Below are positions 30,715 to 38,570 of a DNA stretch of 64,000 nt, one piece after another (position 1 is the first letter of the stretch; each line of letters begins with the position of its first letter). The notes beneath the pieces were generated by a model that did not search any database, was not told the origin of the DNA, and saw only the letters and a program-made list of their open reading frames with translations. The translations under genes were made by a program, and so were the position numbers. Source of the DNA: CAVPGP01 sp963704025 (GTDB lineage: Bacteria > Actinomycetota > Thermoleophilia > Gaiellales > Gaiellaceae); NCBI GenBank assembly GCA_963704025.1, contig CAVPGP010000002.1:744001-808000 (forward strand), given 5' to 3'.

Positions 30715-32799
30715 GTGAACTCCGTCTCGACCGAGAGCCGCGAACTGCTTCCGCTCCTGAACCGGGAGCTCTCCTGGCTCGACTACGCATCACGGGTGCT
30801 CGAGCTCGCGTCGGATCCCGACCAGCCGCTGCTGGAGCGGGTGAAGCTCTGCGGGATCTTCTCGTCGAACCTCGACGAGTTCTTCATGGTGCGCGTGGCC
30901 GGGCTGCTCGACCAGGTCGCGGCCGGGCTCGTCGCGCGTGGCGCGGACGGGATGACAGCCCAGGAGACGCTCGGGGAGATCCGCCGTCGCGTCATCGACC
31001 TCGGAGACCGCCAGGCGAAGCTCTGGCTGAAGGATCTGAAGCCGGCGCTCGCCGAGCACGGGATCCTCGTCGCGGGCGTCGAGGAGCTGACGAAAGAGGA
31101 GCTCGCAGAGCTCGAGGGCCTCTACGGCCGGCACATCTACCCGGTGCTGACGCCGCTCGCGGTGGGGCCCGGGCAGCGGTTCCCGTACATCTCCGGCCTG
31201 TCGCTGAGCCTCGGGATCACGGTCCGCGACCCCGAGACCGGCGAGGAGCGCTTCGCCCGCGTGAAGGTGCCCGAGGGCCTGCCGCGGTTCCAGCGGGTCG
31301 GCACGCGCGGCGTCCTCGTGCCGATGGAGGACGTGATCGCGCACTTCCTCCCCTGGCTCTTCCCCGAGATGGAGTTCGTCGAGCAGGTCGTCTTCCGAGT
31401 CACGCGCGACTCCGACTTCGAGGTCTCGGACGAGGCGGACGACCTGCTCGAGGCCGTCCGCTCGGAGCTGCGCCGCCGCCGCTTCGGGGACGTCGTCCGG
31501 CTCGAGGTCTCGAGCGGCGTCTCCGGCCGCATGCTGGAGCGGCTCGAGGACCGGCTCGGGATCGGGAGCGAGCAGGTCTATCCGCAGCGCGGCATCCTCG
31601 ACCTCGCGGACCTCCACCAGCTCGCGGAGCTCGAGCGCCCCGAGCTGAAGTACGAGCCCTGGCTGCCCGTCACGCAGCCCCGGCTCGCGAACCCCGTCGA
31701 GGGAAACCTCTTCGCGGAGATCCAGCGCGGGGACATACTCGTCCACCATCCCTACGACTCGTTCGCGACGAGCGTCGAGCAGTTCGTCGCGCTGGGCGCC
31801 GCGGACCCCAGCTCGGTCGCGCTGAAGACGACCATCTACCGGACGAGCGGCGACTCTGCCCTCGCGCCTGCGCTGATCGACGCGGCCGAGGCCGGCAAGC
31901 AGAGCGTCTGCCTCGTCGAGCTGAAGGCCCGCTTCGACGAGCGGCGGAACATCGAGTGGTCGCGCAGGCTCGAGCAGGCCGGCGTGCACGTCGTCTACGG
32001 GTTCCCCGACCTGAAGATCCACGCGAAGACGACGCTCGTCGTCCGGCGCGAGGCCGCGGGGCTGCAGCGCTACGTCCACATCGGCACCGGCAACTACCAC
32101 GCGGTCACGGCCCGGCTCTACGAGGACATCGGCGTGTTCACCGCCGACCAGGAGATCGCGGCGGACGTGGCCGACCTCTTCAACTTCGTCACCGGCTTCG
32201 GGCGCCCGAACAAGTTCCGCCGTCTGCTGGTGGCGCCGATCAACCTACGGGCCGGCCTCGTGGCGCGGATCAAGAGGGTCGCCGATGCAGCCGAGGCGGG
32301 ATTGCCGGCACGCATCCGGATCAAGGTCAACCACCTGAACGATCCCGGCATCATCAAGGCGCTCGTGCGCGCCTCCCAGGCGGGCGCCCGGATCGAGCTC
32401 GTGACCCGCTCGGTCTGCACGCTCCAGCCGGGGATTCCCGGGCTGACCGAGAACATCAAGGTGCGCAGCGTCCTCGGCCGCTTCCTCGAGCACAGCCGCC
32501 TCTTCCACTTCGAGGCGGGCGAGGAGCACGACTACCTGATCGGCAGCTCCGACCTGTTGACGCGGAATCTCGACCACCGGATCGAGGTGCTCGTCCCGAT
32601 CGACGACAACCGCCTCCGCGCCGAGCTCGACTCGATCCTCGAGACGCTCCGTCGCGACAACACGACCGCCTGGGAGATGCAGCCGGACGGAACCTGGCGG
32701 CGCGAGTCGCCGGGCAAGAGCGAGCGTCGGCGACCGACGCAGGTCAGTGTCATGCGCCGCCGCAAGCGGCGGGTCACCGCCCTGGCGGGCCGGTCCTGA
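30715..32799 (+). CDS. ppk: polyphosphate kinase PPK1
   Basis: A 694-residue enzyme, full length for PPK1, that reversibly polymerises the ATP gamma-phosphate into polyphosphate. The N-terminal domain begins LLNRELSWLDYASRVLELA and FSSNLDEFFMVRV. The catalytic part has the autophosphorylated His436 in DLKIHAKTTLVVRRE, then YVHIGTGNYHAVTARLYEDIG, RIKVNHLNDPGIIKAL, and SSDLLTRNLDHRIEVLVPI. The GTG at 30715 is preceded by a PHO box. The gene is intact, the first of a long undamaged stretch. The exopolyphosphatase gene follows 28 bp later, so polyphosphate synthesis and breakdown are encoded together. Confidence 0.97.
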   Translation: MNSVSTESRELLPLLNRELSWLDYASRVLELASDPDQPLLERVKLCGIFSSNLDEFFMVRVAGLLDQVAAGLVARGADGMTAQETLGEIRRRVIDLGDRQAKLWLKDLKPALAEHGILVAGVEELTKEELAELEGLYGRHIYPVLTPLAVGPGQRFPYISGLSLSLGITVRDPETGEERFARVKVPEGLPRFQRVGTRGVLVPMEDVIAHFLPWLFPEMEFVEQVVFRVTRDSDFEVSDEADDLLEAVRSELRRRRFGDVVRLEVSSGVSGRMLERLEDRLGIGSEQVYPQRGILDLADLHQLAELERPELKYEPWLPVTQPRLANPVEGNLFAEIQRGDILVHHPYDSFATSVEQFVALGAADPSSVALKTTIYRTSGDSALAPALIDAAEAGKQSVCLVELKARFDERRNIEWSRRLEQAGVHVVYGFPDLKIHAKTTLVVRREAAGLQRYVHIGTGNYHAVTARLYEDIGVFTADQEIAADVADLFNFVTGFGRPNKFRRLLVAPINLRAGLVARIKRVADAAEAGLPARIRIKVNHLNDPGIIKALVRASQAGARIELVTRSVCTLQPGIPGLTENIKVRSVLGRFLEHSRLFHFEAGEEHDYLIGSSDLLTRNLDHRIEVLVPIDDNRLRAELDSILETLRRDNTTAWEMQPDGTWRRESPGKSERRRPTQVSVMRRRKRRVTALAGRS

Positions 32800-32827
32800 A
32801 CATGCGCCGGCCGATGCCCCCGGGAAA

Positions 32828-33715
32828 ATGATCGGCGTGCGAGTCTCAGTCGTCGACGTGGGGTCGAACACGGTCAGGCTGCTCGTCGCCTGGAGCGACG
32901 GGCGCACCGTGCAGCCGCTCGAGCAGGTGAAGCACACGCTGCGGCTGGGCGCGACCGTCGAGGAGCACGGGCGGATCCCGGTCGGCAAGCTGGCGGAGAC
33001 CGCCGACTGCGTCCGCTCGCTCGTCGCGCGCGCCCGTCGTGAGAGCTCTGCGGTCGAGGTGCTCGTCACGAGCCCCGGCCGGCAGGCGGAGAACGGCGAC
33101 GAGCTCGTGGGTGCGCTCGAGCGCGCGGCGCGTGTGCCCGTGCACGTCCTCTCGGCCGAGGAGGAGGGCCGCCTCGCCTTCGAAGGCGCGCTCTCGTGCC
33201 TCGAGGACGAGCCGTCGACGCTGGCCGTCTGCGACGTGGGCGGCGGCTCGACGCAGATCGTCGTCGGCACCCCGCAGGACGGACCGGTCTGGTGCCGCTC
33301 CGTCGACATCGGCTCGATGCGCCTGACGACCCGGCTGCTGGCGCAGGATCCGCCGACGCCGCGCGAGCTCGCGGCGGCCGTCACGGAGGTGTCCAGGCTC
33401 TTCTCCGGCGTCACCCCGCCCGTGCCCCAGCTGGCGATCGCGGTCGGCGGCAGCGCACGCGGCGTCCGCAAGCTGAACGGCCCCTCGCTCGAGGCTCGGT
33501 CGCTCGCAGACGTGCAACAGCGGCTGGCACGGCGGGCATCTGCGCAGATCGCTGCCTCGCACGGGCTTGCGCTGCCGCGGGCCCGAACGCTCACGGCCGG
33601 CACGGTGATCCTTTCCGAGGTGCAACGCCGGCTGGGCGTGCCGATGCGGGTGGGCCGCAGCGGCGTCCGCGACGGCGCCGTGCTGACCCTCGCCCGCCGC
33701 GCCGCAGCCGCGTAA
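32828..33715 (+). CDS. exopolyphosphatase / pppGpp phosphatase (Ppx/GppA family)
   Basis: A 295-residue member of the actin-fold Ppx/GppA family. Phosphate-1 loop VSVVDVGSNTVRLLVA, the mid motif RLAFEGA, and phosphate-2 loop LAVCDVGGGSTQIVVG are all present, followed by VDIGSMRLTTRL. It hydrolyses terminal phosphates of polyphosphate or the pentaphosphate of pppGpp; sequence alone does not separate the two. It has the short two-domain form common in Actinomycetota, without the C-terminal HD extension. It probably shares a transcript with ppk. The start ATG 32828 lies immediately before MIGVRVSVVDVG. Confidence 0.92.
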   Translation: MIGVRVSVVDVGSNTVRLLVAWSDGRTVQPLEQVKHTLRLGATVEEHGRIPVGKLAETADCVRSLVARARRESSAVEVLVTSPGRQAENGDELVGALERAARVPVHVLSAEEEGRLAFEGALSCLEDEPSTLAVCDVGGGSTQIVVGTPQDGPVWCRSVDIGSMRLTTRLLAQDPPTPRELAAAVTEVSRLFSGVTPPVPQLAIAVGGSARGVRKLNGPSLEARSLADVQQRLARRASAQIAASHGLALPRARTLTAGTVILSEVQRRLGVPMRVGRSGVRDGAVLTLARRAAAA

Positions 33716-33722
33716 GCGAGTC

Positions 33723-33771
33723 GGGCCGGCCCGGCGGCGGACGCCCTCCCTGTCGGTCGCCCGGCCGGCCC
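33723..33771 (+). terminator. GC-rich hairpin after ppx
   Basis: GGGCCGGCC (33723-33731) pairs with GGCCGGCCC (33763-33771), 8 nt past the ppx stop. No U-tract is present, so it is only a probable terminator. Confidence 0.5.
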
Positions 33772-33820
33772 TAGGTCACGCAGGTCCACGATGGCGCGCC
33801 CGGCGAGCCGGCTCAAGCGC

Positions 33821-33864
33821 GTTCACGAGTCCGTTGCCGAAGCTTCACGAGCCGTTGGCACGGA
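33821..33864 (+). promoter_or_regulatory. PHO box upstream of the PHP gene
   Basis: Units at exact 11-bp spacing begin GTTCACG (33821), CGTTGCC (33832), CTTCACG (33843) and GTTGGCA (33854). The first and third are strong. It ends 30-40 nt before the ATG at 33894. Confidence 0.7.
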
Positions 33865-33893
33865 CTCGCCGCCTGCACGGCGAACGTCGTCCC

Positions 33894-34607
33894 ATGACCT
33901 CCGAACCGCTGCTCTGCGAGCTCCACGCGCACTCGACGTGGAGCGACGGCGCCCTGACGCTCCGCGAGCTGGTCGACCTCTACGGCCGCTCGCGGTTCGA
34001 CGTGCTCGCCGTCACCGACCACACCTGCCGCAGCGGCGGTCTGCCGCCGCAGCACGTCCACGAGGCGAACCACGCGGCGTATCTCGACGAGATCCATGCG
34101 GAGGCCGAACGGGCGGAGGCGCTCTACGGGCTGCTGCTCGTCCCCGGCCTCGAGCTGACCGACGACGATCCCGACCCACGTCGCGCGGCCCACGCGGTGG
34201 CACTCGGCCTGCACGAGTTCGTCGGCGTCGACGACGGCCTCGACCCGGCGCTCGCCCGGGCTCGCTCGCACGGGGCGGCGCTGGTCGGCGTCCATCCCTA
34301 CACACTCGCGGCAGCGCGCAGGGCCGCGCGGGGCACCGCGCGTTTCGCGGTCGAGCACGAGTGGGCACGGACGGCCGTCGACCGCTTCGAGCTCTTCAAC
34401 CGCCACGACGTCTTCCCCTGGGTCGGCCGGGCCCGCCTGCCAGTGGTCGCGACCGGCGACTTCCACCGCCTCGAGCACCTCTGCACCTGGAAGACGCTCG
34501 TTCCGTGCGAGCACGACGAGGACGCGCTGGTCGACTACCTGCGCCGCGGGCTCCCGGTCAGCCTGACGCGCATCGACCGGGTCGAGTCGCTGCGGTCGGC
34601 GGCTTAG
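33894..34607 (+). CDS. PHP-domain phosphoesterase
   Basis: A 237-residue PHP-fold hydrolase. The metal-binding signature is complete: ELHAHSTWSDGALTLREL (HxH and D), VLAVTDHT, a Glu in LVPGLELT, H in LVGVHPYT, and the final ATGDFHRLEHL. The fold uses three metal ions, and relatives hydrolyse nucleoside phosphates such as pAp or the ends of short RNAs, or histidinol phosphate. The substrate is unknown here. The upstream PHO box suggests that it releases phosphate from a nucleotide or other ester during starvation. Start ATG 33894; the frame is open somewhat further upstream, but the PHO box occupies that part. It converges on sixA across a palindromic element. Confidence 0.87.
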   Translation: MTSEPLLCELHAHSTWSDGALTLRELVDLYGRSRFDVLAVTDHTCRSGGLPPQHVHEANHAAYLDEIHAEAERAEALYGLLLVPGLELTDDDPDPRRAAHAVALGLHEFVGVDDGLDPALARARSHGAALVGVHPYTLAAARRAARGTARFAVEHEWARTAVDRFELFNRHDVFPWVGRARLPVVATGDFHRLEHLCTWKTLVPCEHDEDALVDYLRRGLPVSLTRIDRVESLRSAA

Positions 34608-34768
34608 AAGCTCTAACTGAATGACCACGCGCTGGCTGGGCGTGCTGGGCGAGTGCGATGCGAGGACGGAGGGCGGGCCGATAGCAGCGCTACCGGCCCA
34701 ACCGAGGACGCGGCGGCGCGCCGACCAGCGCGTTCAGACAGCCCGTGCTTCGTTCTGTTAGAGCTTCT
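34606..34768. repeat. 163-bp palindromic intergenic element, copy 1
   Basis: A 12-bp inverted repeat, AGAAGCTCTAAC (34606-34617) and GTTAGAGCTTCT (34757-34768), brackets the element. Inside it ACGCGCTGG pairs with CCAGCGCGT, and a central stem GGGCCGATAGC pairs with GCTACCGGCCC with one mismatch. It fills the gap between convergent genes and contributes the last bases of both. TA dinucleotides flank the arms. It resembles the 169-bp element at 51933 in size, end sequence and central TAGC/GCTAC stem. A MITE-like element or a strong bidirectional terminator are both possible. Confidence 0.55.
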
Positions 34769-35193
34769 TAGGCCGGCGGCGGGAGCCGCCGCACCAGGCG
34801 CAGCCGCTCGTCTAGGAGCCAGGTCGCTCCCTTCTTCCCGGCCTTCCCCACGAGGGCGAGCGTGATGTCGCCGTGTACGGAGACGACGGCGTTCTCGCCG
34901 GCCAGCGACTCGAGCAGGGGGCGCCAGGCGCCCTCCGGGGCTCCCTCGGTGAGCTCGTCGCGCGTCTCGAGCGCGACCCCGAGCCGCTCCGCGAGCGGCT
35001 CGACTGTCTGCACGCAGCGCACGTACGGGCTGGAGAGGACGCGGCCCACCGGCAGCTCGGCGAGGAGCACCTCGGCGAGCCGCCCGGCCTGCCGGAGGCC
35101 GCGCTCGTCGAGCGGCCGCAGGCGGTCGTCGCCCTGCCAACGCAACCGGTCGCCCGCGAGGGCGTGCCGGACGACTGCGAGCTCGACGCCCAT
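34768..35193 (-). CDS. sixA: phosphohistidine phosphatase SixA-like (histidine phosphatase superfamily)
   Basis: A 141-residue single-domain histidine phosphatase. The catalytic RHG-type motif is ELAVVRHALAGD (RHA in place of RHG, usual for SixA), followed by VLSSPYVRCVQTVEPLAERL and the second catalytic His in VVSVHGDI. SixA enzymes remove phosphate from phospho-His on histidine-containing phosphotransfer proteins. Its start is 38 bp from the very strong PHO box that faces the other way. The TAA stop lies inside the inverted repeat of the palindromic element. It often lies near ppk/ppx in Actinomycetota, as here; dampening of two-component or polyphosphate-related phosphorylation is an inference. 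Confidence 0.87.
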   Translation of the reverse strand: MGVELAVVRHALAGDRLRWQGDDRLRPLDERGLRQAGRLAEVLLAELPVGRVLSSPYVRCVQTVEPLAERLGVALETRDELTEGAPEGAWRPLLESLAGENAVVSVHGDITLALVGKAGKKGATWLLDERLRLVRRLPPPA

Positions 35194-35230
35194 CGAGAGC
35201 GGATCGTAGCCCTCGCGGCGGTCTCCGGTT

Positions 35231-35263
35231 CGTCACCGTTCGTTCACCACCTCGTCACGACGG
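35231..35263 (+). promoter_or_regulatory. very strong PHO box upstream of the small winged-helix gene
   Basis: Three units spaced exactly 11 bp begin CGTCACC, GTTCACC and CGTCACG, with TCAC at 35233, 35244 and 35255. With the regulator's own box it is the best match in the window. It ends 47 nt before the GTG at 35311. Confidence 0.82.
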
Positions 35264-35310
35264 AAAGAGGGAGGCTTTCTGGTCCCAACGCGTCGAACCG
35301 GAGGACAAAC

Positions 35311-35490
35311 GTGTCGATCTACCAGCGGATTCGCCAGCTGCTCGAAGACGGAAAGTGGCACAGCGAGCGCGAGCTCCACGAGTTCGTGACGTTCCCTGAA
35401 GAGTGGATCACCGAGTTGCGTCACGACGGGGACACGATCGTCGAGGAGGTCGAGGGAGAGCGGTTCGTCCGGCTCTCCGACGGCGACTGA
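35311..35490 (+). CDS. 59-residue winged-helix-like small protein in the Pho regulon
   Basis: The reading frame from GTG 35311 encodes 59 residues, preceded by a good ribosome-binding site (GGAGG, 8-12 nt upstream). The sequence IRQLLEDGKWHSERELHEFV, then FPEEWITELRHDG and IVEEVEGERFVRL, has the H1-H2-H3-wing layout of a minimal winged-helix domain, in the manner of small wHTH or MarR-like cores. The upstream PHO box implies strong induction by phosphate starvation. It could be an auxiliary regulator or anti-regulator of the Pho response. I know no characterised homologue. The larger open frame running through here from the left is just the antisense of sixA. Confidence 0.78.
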   Translation: MSIYQRIRQLLEDGKWHSERELHEFVTFPEEWITELRHDGDTIVEEVEGERFVRLSDGD

Positions 35491-35525
35491 GTCGCCGGGG
35501 CCTGGGCCGTCAGCCTGGGTGATCG

Positions 35526-36596
35526 TCAGCCTGTGCGCGCGAGCGTGAGGTGGACCGCGCGGAGGCGCGGCTCGATCCGGTGGAACGCCTTGACGACGGC
35601 CGGGTCGAACTGTCGCCCCGACTCTCGGTCGACCTCGAGCGCCGCCTCGGCCCACGACTGCGCACGGCGGTACGGCCGGTCGCTCGTCATGGCGTCGACG
35701 GCGTCGGCGACGGCGAAGACGCGCGCAGCGAGCGGGATCTCGTCCTGCTCGAGCCGGTCGGGGTAGCCGGAGCCGTCCCAGCGCTCGTGGTGTGACCGCA
35801 CGACCTCGAGCCCCCGCTCCTTGAGGATCGGGATGCCCTGGAGCATCTGCTCCCCGAGGGTGGTGTGCGTCTGCATCAGGCGCCGCTCGTCGGGGTCGAG
35901 CGGGCCCGGCTTCTGCAGCACCGCGTCCGGGATCCCGATCTTGCCCACGTCGTGGAGGAAGAAGCCGTACTCGACGCTCGGGTCCTCCGCCAGGGCGGCG
36001 TCGACCGAGCGCAGGAGCTCGAGCGCGTAGCGGGCGACCCGCTGCGAGTGCTCGCGGGTGCCGATGTCCTTCGACTCGAGCGCCCCGGCCAGCGCGGTGA
36101 CCGTGTCGCGGTAGGCGCTCTCGAGCAGGGCACGTTGCCGGCGCTCGACCTCGAGCAGGTTGCGCAGGTCGCGGGCATAGAGGAGGAGCTGCGCGTCCGC
36201 GCCACCCGGCGCGGCGTCGCCGACCGGGACGGGGTCGAGCCCGCCGGCGAGGCGCTCGACGACCGCCAGCAGCTGCAGCGGGCTGAACGGCTTCGGCAGC
36301 GACGCGTCGGCGCCGGCGTCCGCTGCCGCGCGTGAGCTCGAGACGACGGAGCCGGAGAGGATCACGACCGGAATCGCGCTCGTGTCCGGGTCGGCCTTGA
36401 GCCGCTTGCAGAAGTCGATGCCGTTCTCGCCCGGCATGTTGATGTCCAGGACGATCACGTCGGGGCGCCGGGCGCGCAGCAGCGCTTCCGCCTTCGCGGC
36501 GCTCTCGGCCTCGTCCACGTCGACGTCGACCAGATGGAACGTCGTCGCGACGAGCTCTCTCAGACCTGCGTCGTCGTCAACCAGCAACAGCCTCAA
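35526..36596 (-). CDS. response regulator with HD-GYP phosphodiesterase output
   Basis: A 356-residue two-domain regulator. The receiver (residues 1-120) has LLLVDDD, the acceptor Asp in DVIVLDINMPGENG and LPKPF. A helical linker leads to an HD-GYP domain. This has REHSQRVARYA, FFLHDVGKIGIPD, QTHTTLGEQML, VRSHHERWDGSGYPD and ADAVDAMTSDRPYR, the complete set of metal and GYP motifs, so c-di-GMP hydrolysis is likely. No partner kinase is adjacent. The gene is separated by about 35 bp from the convergent small winged-helix gene. Upstream (36597-36757) I see no other gene. Confidence 0.93.
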   Translation of the reverse strand: MRLLLVDDDAGLRELVATTFHLVDVDVDEAESAAKAEALLRARRPDVIVLDINMPGENGIDFCKRLKADPDTSAIPVVILSGSVVSSSRAAADAGADASLPKPFSPLQLLAVVERLAGGLDPVPVGDAAPGGADAQLLLYARDLRNLLEVERRQRALLESAYRDTVTALAGALESKDIGTREHSQRVARYALELLRSVDAALAEDPSVEYGFFLHDVGKIGIPDAVLQKPGPLDPDERRLMQTHTTLGEQMLQGIPILKERGLEVVRSHHERWDGSGYPDRLEQDEIPLAARVFAVADAVDAMTSDRPYRRAQSWAEAALEVDRESGRQFDPAVVKAFHRIEPRLRAVHLTLARTG

Positions 36597-36757
36597 GTCC
36601 CACCCCCTTCCGGCGCGAGGCCCACGTCATCTGTCGTCACGAACGGCTCGAGGCTTTAGCCCAGGTCTCGTCGGCCCAGCCCGCGTCCGGCCGCGCGGAC
36701 CGCCACATTCGCCCCTACCAGCAGAAAGATGCCTGCAAACGCCCCACCTTCGCCCTC

Positions 36758-37591
36758 TCAGTCATACGCGTAGAAGCCGCGTCCGGACTTCCGCCCCAGC
36801 CGTCCGGCCTGGACGTACTGCCGGAGCAGCGGGCACGGCGCGTACTTCGGGTCGCCGAGTCCCGCCTGCAGCACCTCCATGATCGAGACGCACGTGTCCA
36901 GGCCGATCAGGTCGGCGAGCGCGAGCGGCCCCATCGGGTGCGCGAAACCGAGCTTCGCGATCGTGTCGATGTCCTCGGCCGCAGCCACGCCCTCCAGCAG
37001 CGTGTACGCGGCCTCGTTGATGAACGGCATCAGGATCCGGTTCGAGACGAAGCCCGGGAAGTCGTTCGCCTGTGCCGGGGTCTTGCCCAGGTCCTCGGCG
37101 AGCCTGACGATGGCGTCGGCGGTCTCGTCCGATGTCTGGACGGCGCGGATCACCTCGACGAGCTTCAGCACCGGTACCGGGTTGAAGAAATGCATGCCGA
37201 TCACACGGTCGGGCCGGCTCGTGACCGCGGCGAGCGACGTGATCGGGATCGACGAGGTGTTCGACGCGAGGATCGCCGGCTCGGGCAGCGTCGCGTCCGC
37301 GCGGCGGAAGACGTCCTCCTTGACGGCAGCGTCCTCGACGACGGCCTCGATCAGCAGGTCCGCCGGCACGAGCTCGTCGACGGGGTCGATGCGGGCAAGC
37401 GTCTCCTCCGGGGACGCGCCGCCCTTCTCGGCGAGCTTCTCCAGGCTCCTGCGGATCGCGGCGAGACCGCGCTCGGTGGCGCCCGCAAACGGGTCGTGCA
37501 GCGAGACGCGCCGTCCGGAGGCGGCGACCACCTGCGCGATCCCGCCGCCCATCTGGCCCGCGCCGACGACGAGCACGTGCTCGAACTCCAT
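36758..37591 (-). CDS. 3-hydroxybutyryl-CoA dehydrogenase (3-hydroxyacyl-CoA dehydrogenase family)
   Basis: A 277-residue NAD(P)-dependent enzyme of the usual single-subunit length. The Rossmann loop is VLVVGAGQMGGGIAQVVAASG. The catalytic His and Asn motifs follow in DRVIGMHFFNPVPVLKLVEVI, with SSIPIT and DFPGFVSNRILMPFINEA. The C-terminal domain has GFAHPMGPLALADLIGLD and GRKSGRGFYAYD. It interconverts acetoacetyl-CoA and 3-hydroxybutyryl-CoA. The ATG at 37591 starts the Rossmann fold; the longer open frame upstream has no coding character. A two-unit PHO box 50 nt upstream suggests phosphate control, possibly tied to carbon storage such as polyhydroxybutyrate, with the thiolase at 39167. 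Confidence 0.94.
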   Translation of the reverse strand: MEFEHVLVVGAGQMGGGIAQVVAASGRRVSLHDPFAGATERGLAAIRRSLEKLAEKGGASPEETLARIDPVDELVPADLLIEAVVEDAAVKEDVFRRADATLPEPAILASNTSSIPITSLAAVTSRPDRVIGMHFFNPVPVLKLVEVIRAVQTSDETADAIVRLAEDLGKTPAQANDFPGFVSNRILMPFINEAAYTLLEGVAAAEDIDTIAKLGFAHPMGPLALADLIGLDTCVSIMEVLQAGLGDPKYAPCPLLRQYVQAGRLGRKSGRGFYAYD

Positions 37592-37640
37592 CGCCGCAGG
37601 AGGGTACCCGGCGTGTCGCTTCGGTGGTGGCGCCAAGTCG

Positions 37641-37662
37641 ATCTGGTGACAGACGGGTGAAC
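37641..37662 (-). promoter_or_regulatory. two-unit PHO box upstream of the 3-hydroxybutyryl-CoA dehydrogenase
   Basis: On the minus strand GTTCACC (from 37662) and TGTCACC (from 37651) are spaced 11 bp apart, the minimal PhoP site. The box ends 49 nt before the ATG at 37591. Confidence 0.6.
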
Positions 37663-37706
37663 GTCCTTGCGCATGGGCGCCGCCCGCCGACACACTTCGC
37701 TCAGAG

Positions 37707-38564
37707 ATGCGCTTCGCCGTCGTCGCGCACGAGGCAAAGGGGACGAGCTCCAGGCTCGCCGCCCAGCGCCTCCAAGGGGTCGTCCATTCGGCCGTGCTGA
37801 CCCCTGCGCAGGCGGTGGCCCAGCTCGGTCGAGGCGACATCGCGCTCGCCCGGCTCGACGTCCTCCCCACCGTCGACGGGATCGAGCCCGGCGTCTGGGC
37901 GCTGGACGAGCTCGAGCGGCGCGGCGTGCTCGTGCTCAACCGGCCGTTCACGCTCCGCGCCGCCCACGACAAGCTGATCACGGCCCGCGTCCTGACCGAG
38001 GAGGGACTGCCGCACCCGCAGACGCAGCACCTCTGGGAGGGCGGCCCGCTGCCGGAGATCGAGCTCCCCGTCGTGCTGAAGCCGCGATTCGGCAGCTGGG
38101 GGCGCGACGTCGTCCTCTGCCACACCCTCGCCGGGCTGGCGGACGCACTCGAGACGATCCGACACAAGGCCTGGTACCGGTCGACCGGCGCGCTCGTCCA
38201 GGCGCTCGTGCCCCCGCCGGGTCACGACCTGCGGGTCGTCGTCGCCGCGGGCCGGGTGGTCGGTGCCGTCAGCCGCGTGCCGCAGCCCGGCGAATGGCGG
38301 ACGAATGTCGCGCTGGGCGCGCGCCGGCAGCCCGTGAAGCCTCCGCACAGCGCCTGCGAGCTCGCGCTGGCCGCGGCGAGGGCGGTGCGCGGTGACCTGG
38401 TCGGCGTCGACCTGCTCCCGGTCGACGACGGCTTCGTGGTGCTGGAGATCAACGGTGCCGTCGAGTTCACGCCCGAGTACGACGAGCGCGTGGACGTCTA
38501 CGCCCGCTCCGTTGCGCTCTTGACGGGCAGGCCGGTCCTCTCCGGGCTCGCCGAGGTCGGCTAG
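37707..38564 (+). CDS. ATP-grasp ligase, RimK/LysX-like
   Basis: A 285-residue ATP-grasp protein. The N-terminal part has ALARLDVLPTVDGIEPGVWALDELERRG and NRPFTLRAAHDKLITARVLTEEGLPHPQT. The ATP-binding core is LPVVLKPRFGSWGRDVVLCHTLAGL and VQALVPPPGHDLRVVV, and the metal end is VGVDLLPVDDGFVVLEINGAVEF. This organisation fits the RimK/LysX/GshB-like group, which forms amide bonds with amino acids, often glutamate. The substrate is unclear. It is divergent from the dehydrogenase and converges with the next gene with 6 bp between stops. No LysW-type carrier is adjacent, so lysine biosynthesis is not supported. Confidence 0.85.
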   Translation: MRFAVVAHEAKGTSSRLAAQRLQGVVHSAVLTPAQAVAQLGRGDIALARLDVLPTVDGIEPGVWALDELERRGVLVLNRPFTLRAAHDKLITARVLTEEGLPHPQTQHLWEGGPLPEIELPVVLKPRFGSWGRDVVLCHTLAGLADALETIRHKAWYRSTGALVQALVPPPGHDLRVVVAAGRVVGAVSRVPQPGEWRTNVALGARRQPVKPPHSACELALAAARAVRGDLVGVDLLPVDDGFVVLEINGAVEFTPEYDERVDVYARSVALLTGRPVLSGLAEVG

Positions 38565-38570
38565 CTCGGG

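Noticed and set aside
34606..34768. Integron attC site (CTCTAAC ... GTTAGAG)
   Set aside because: The core is close to RYYYAAC/GTTRRRY but the outer bases do not fit, the arms are too asymmetric, and no integrase or cassette array is present.
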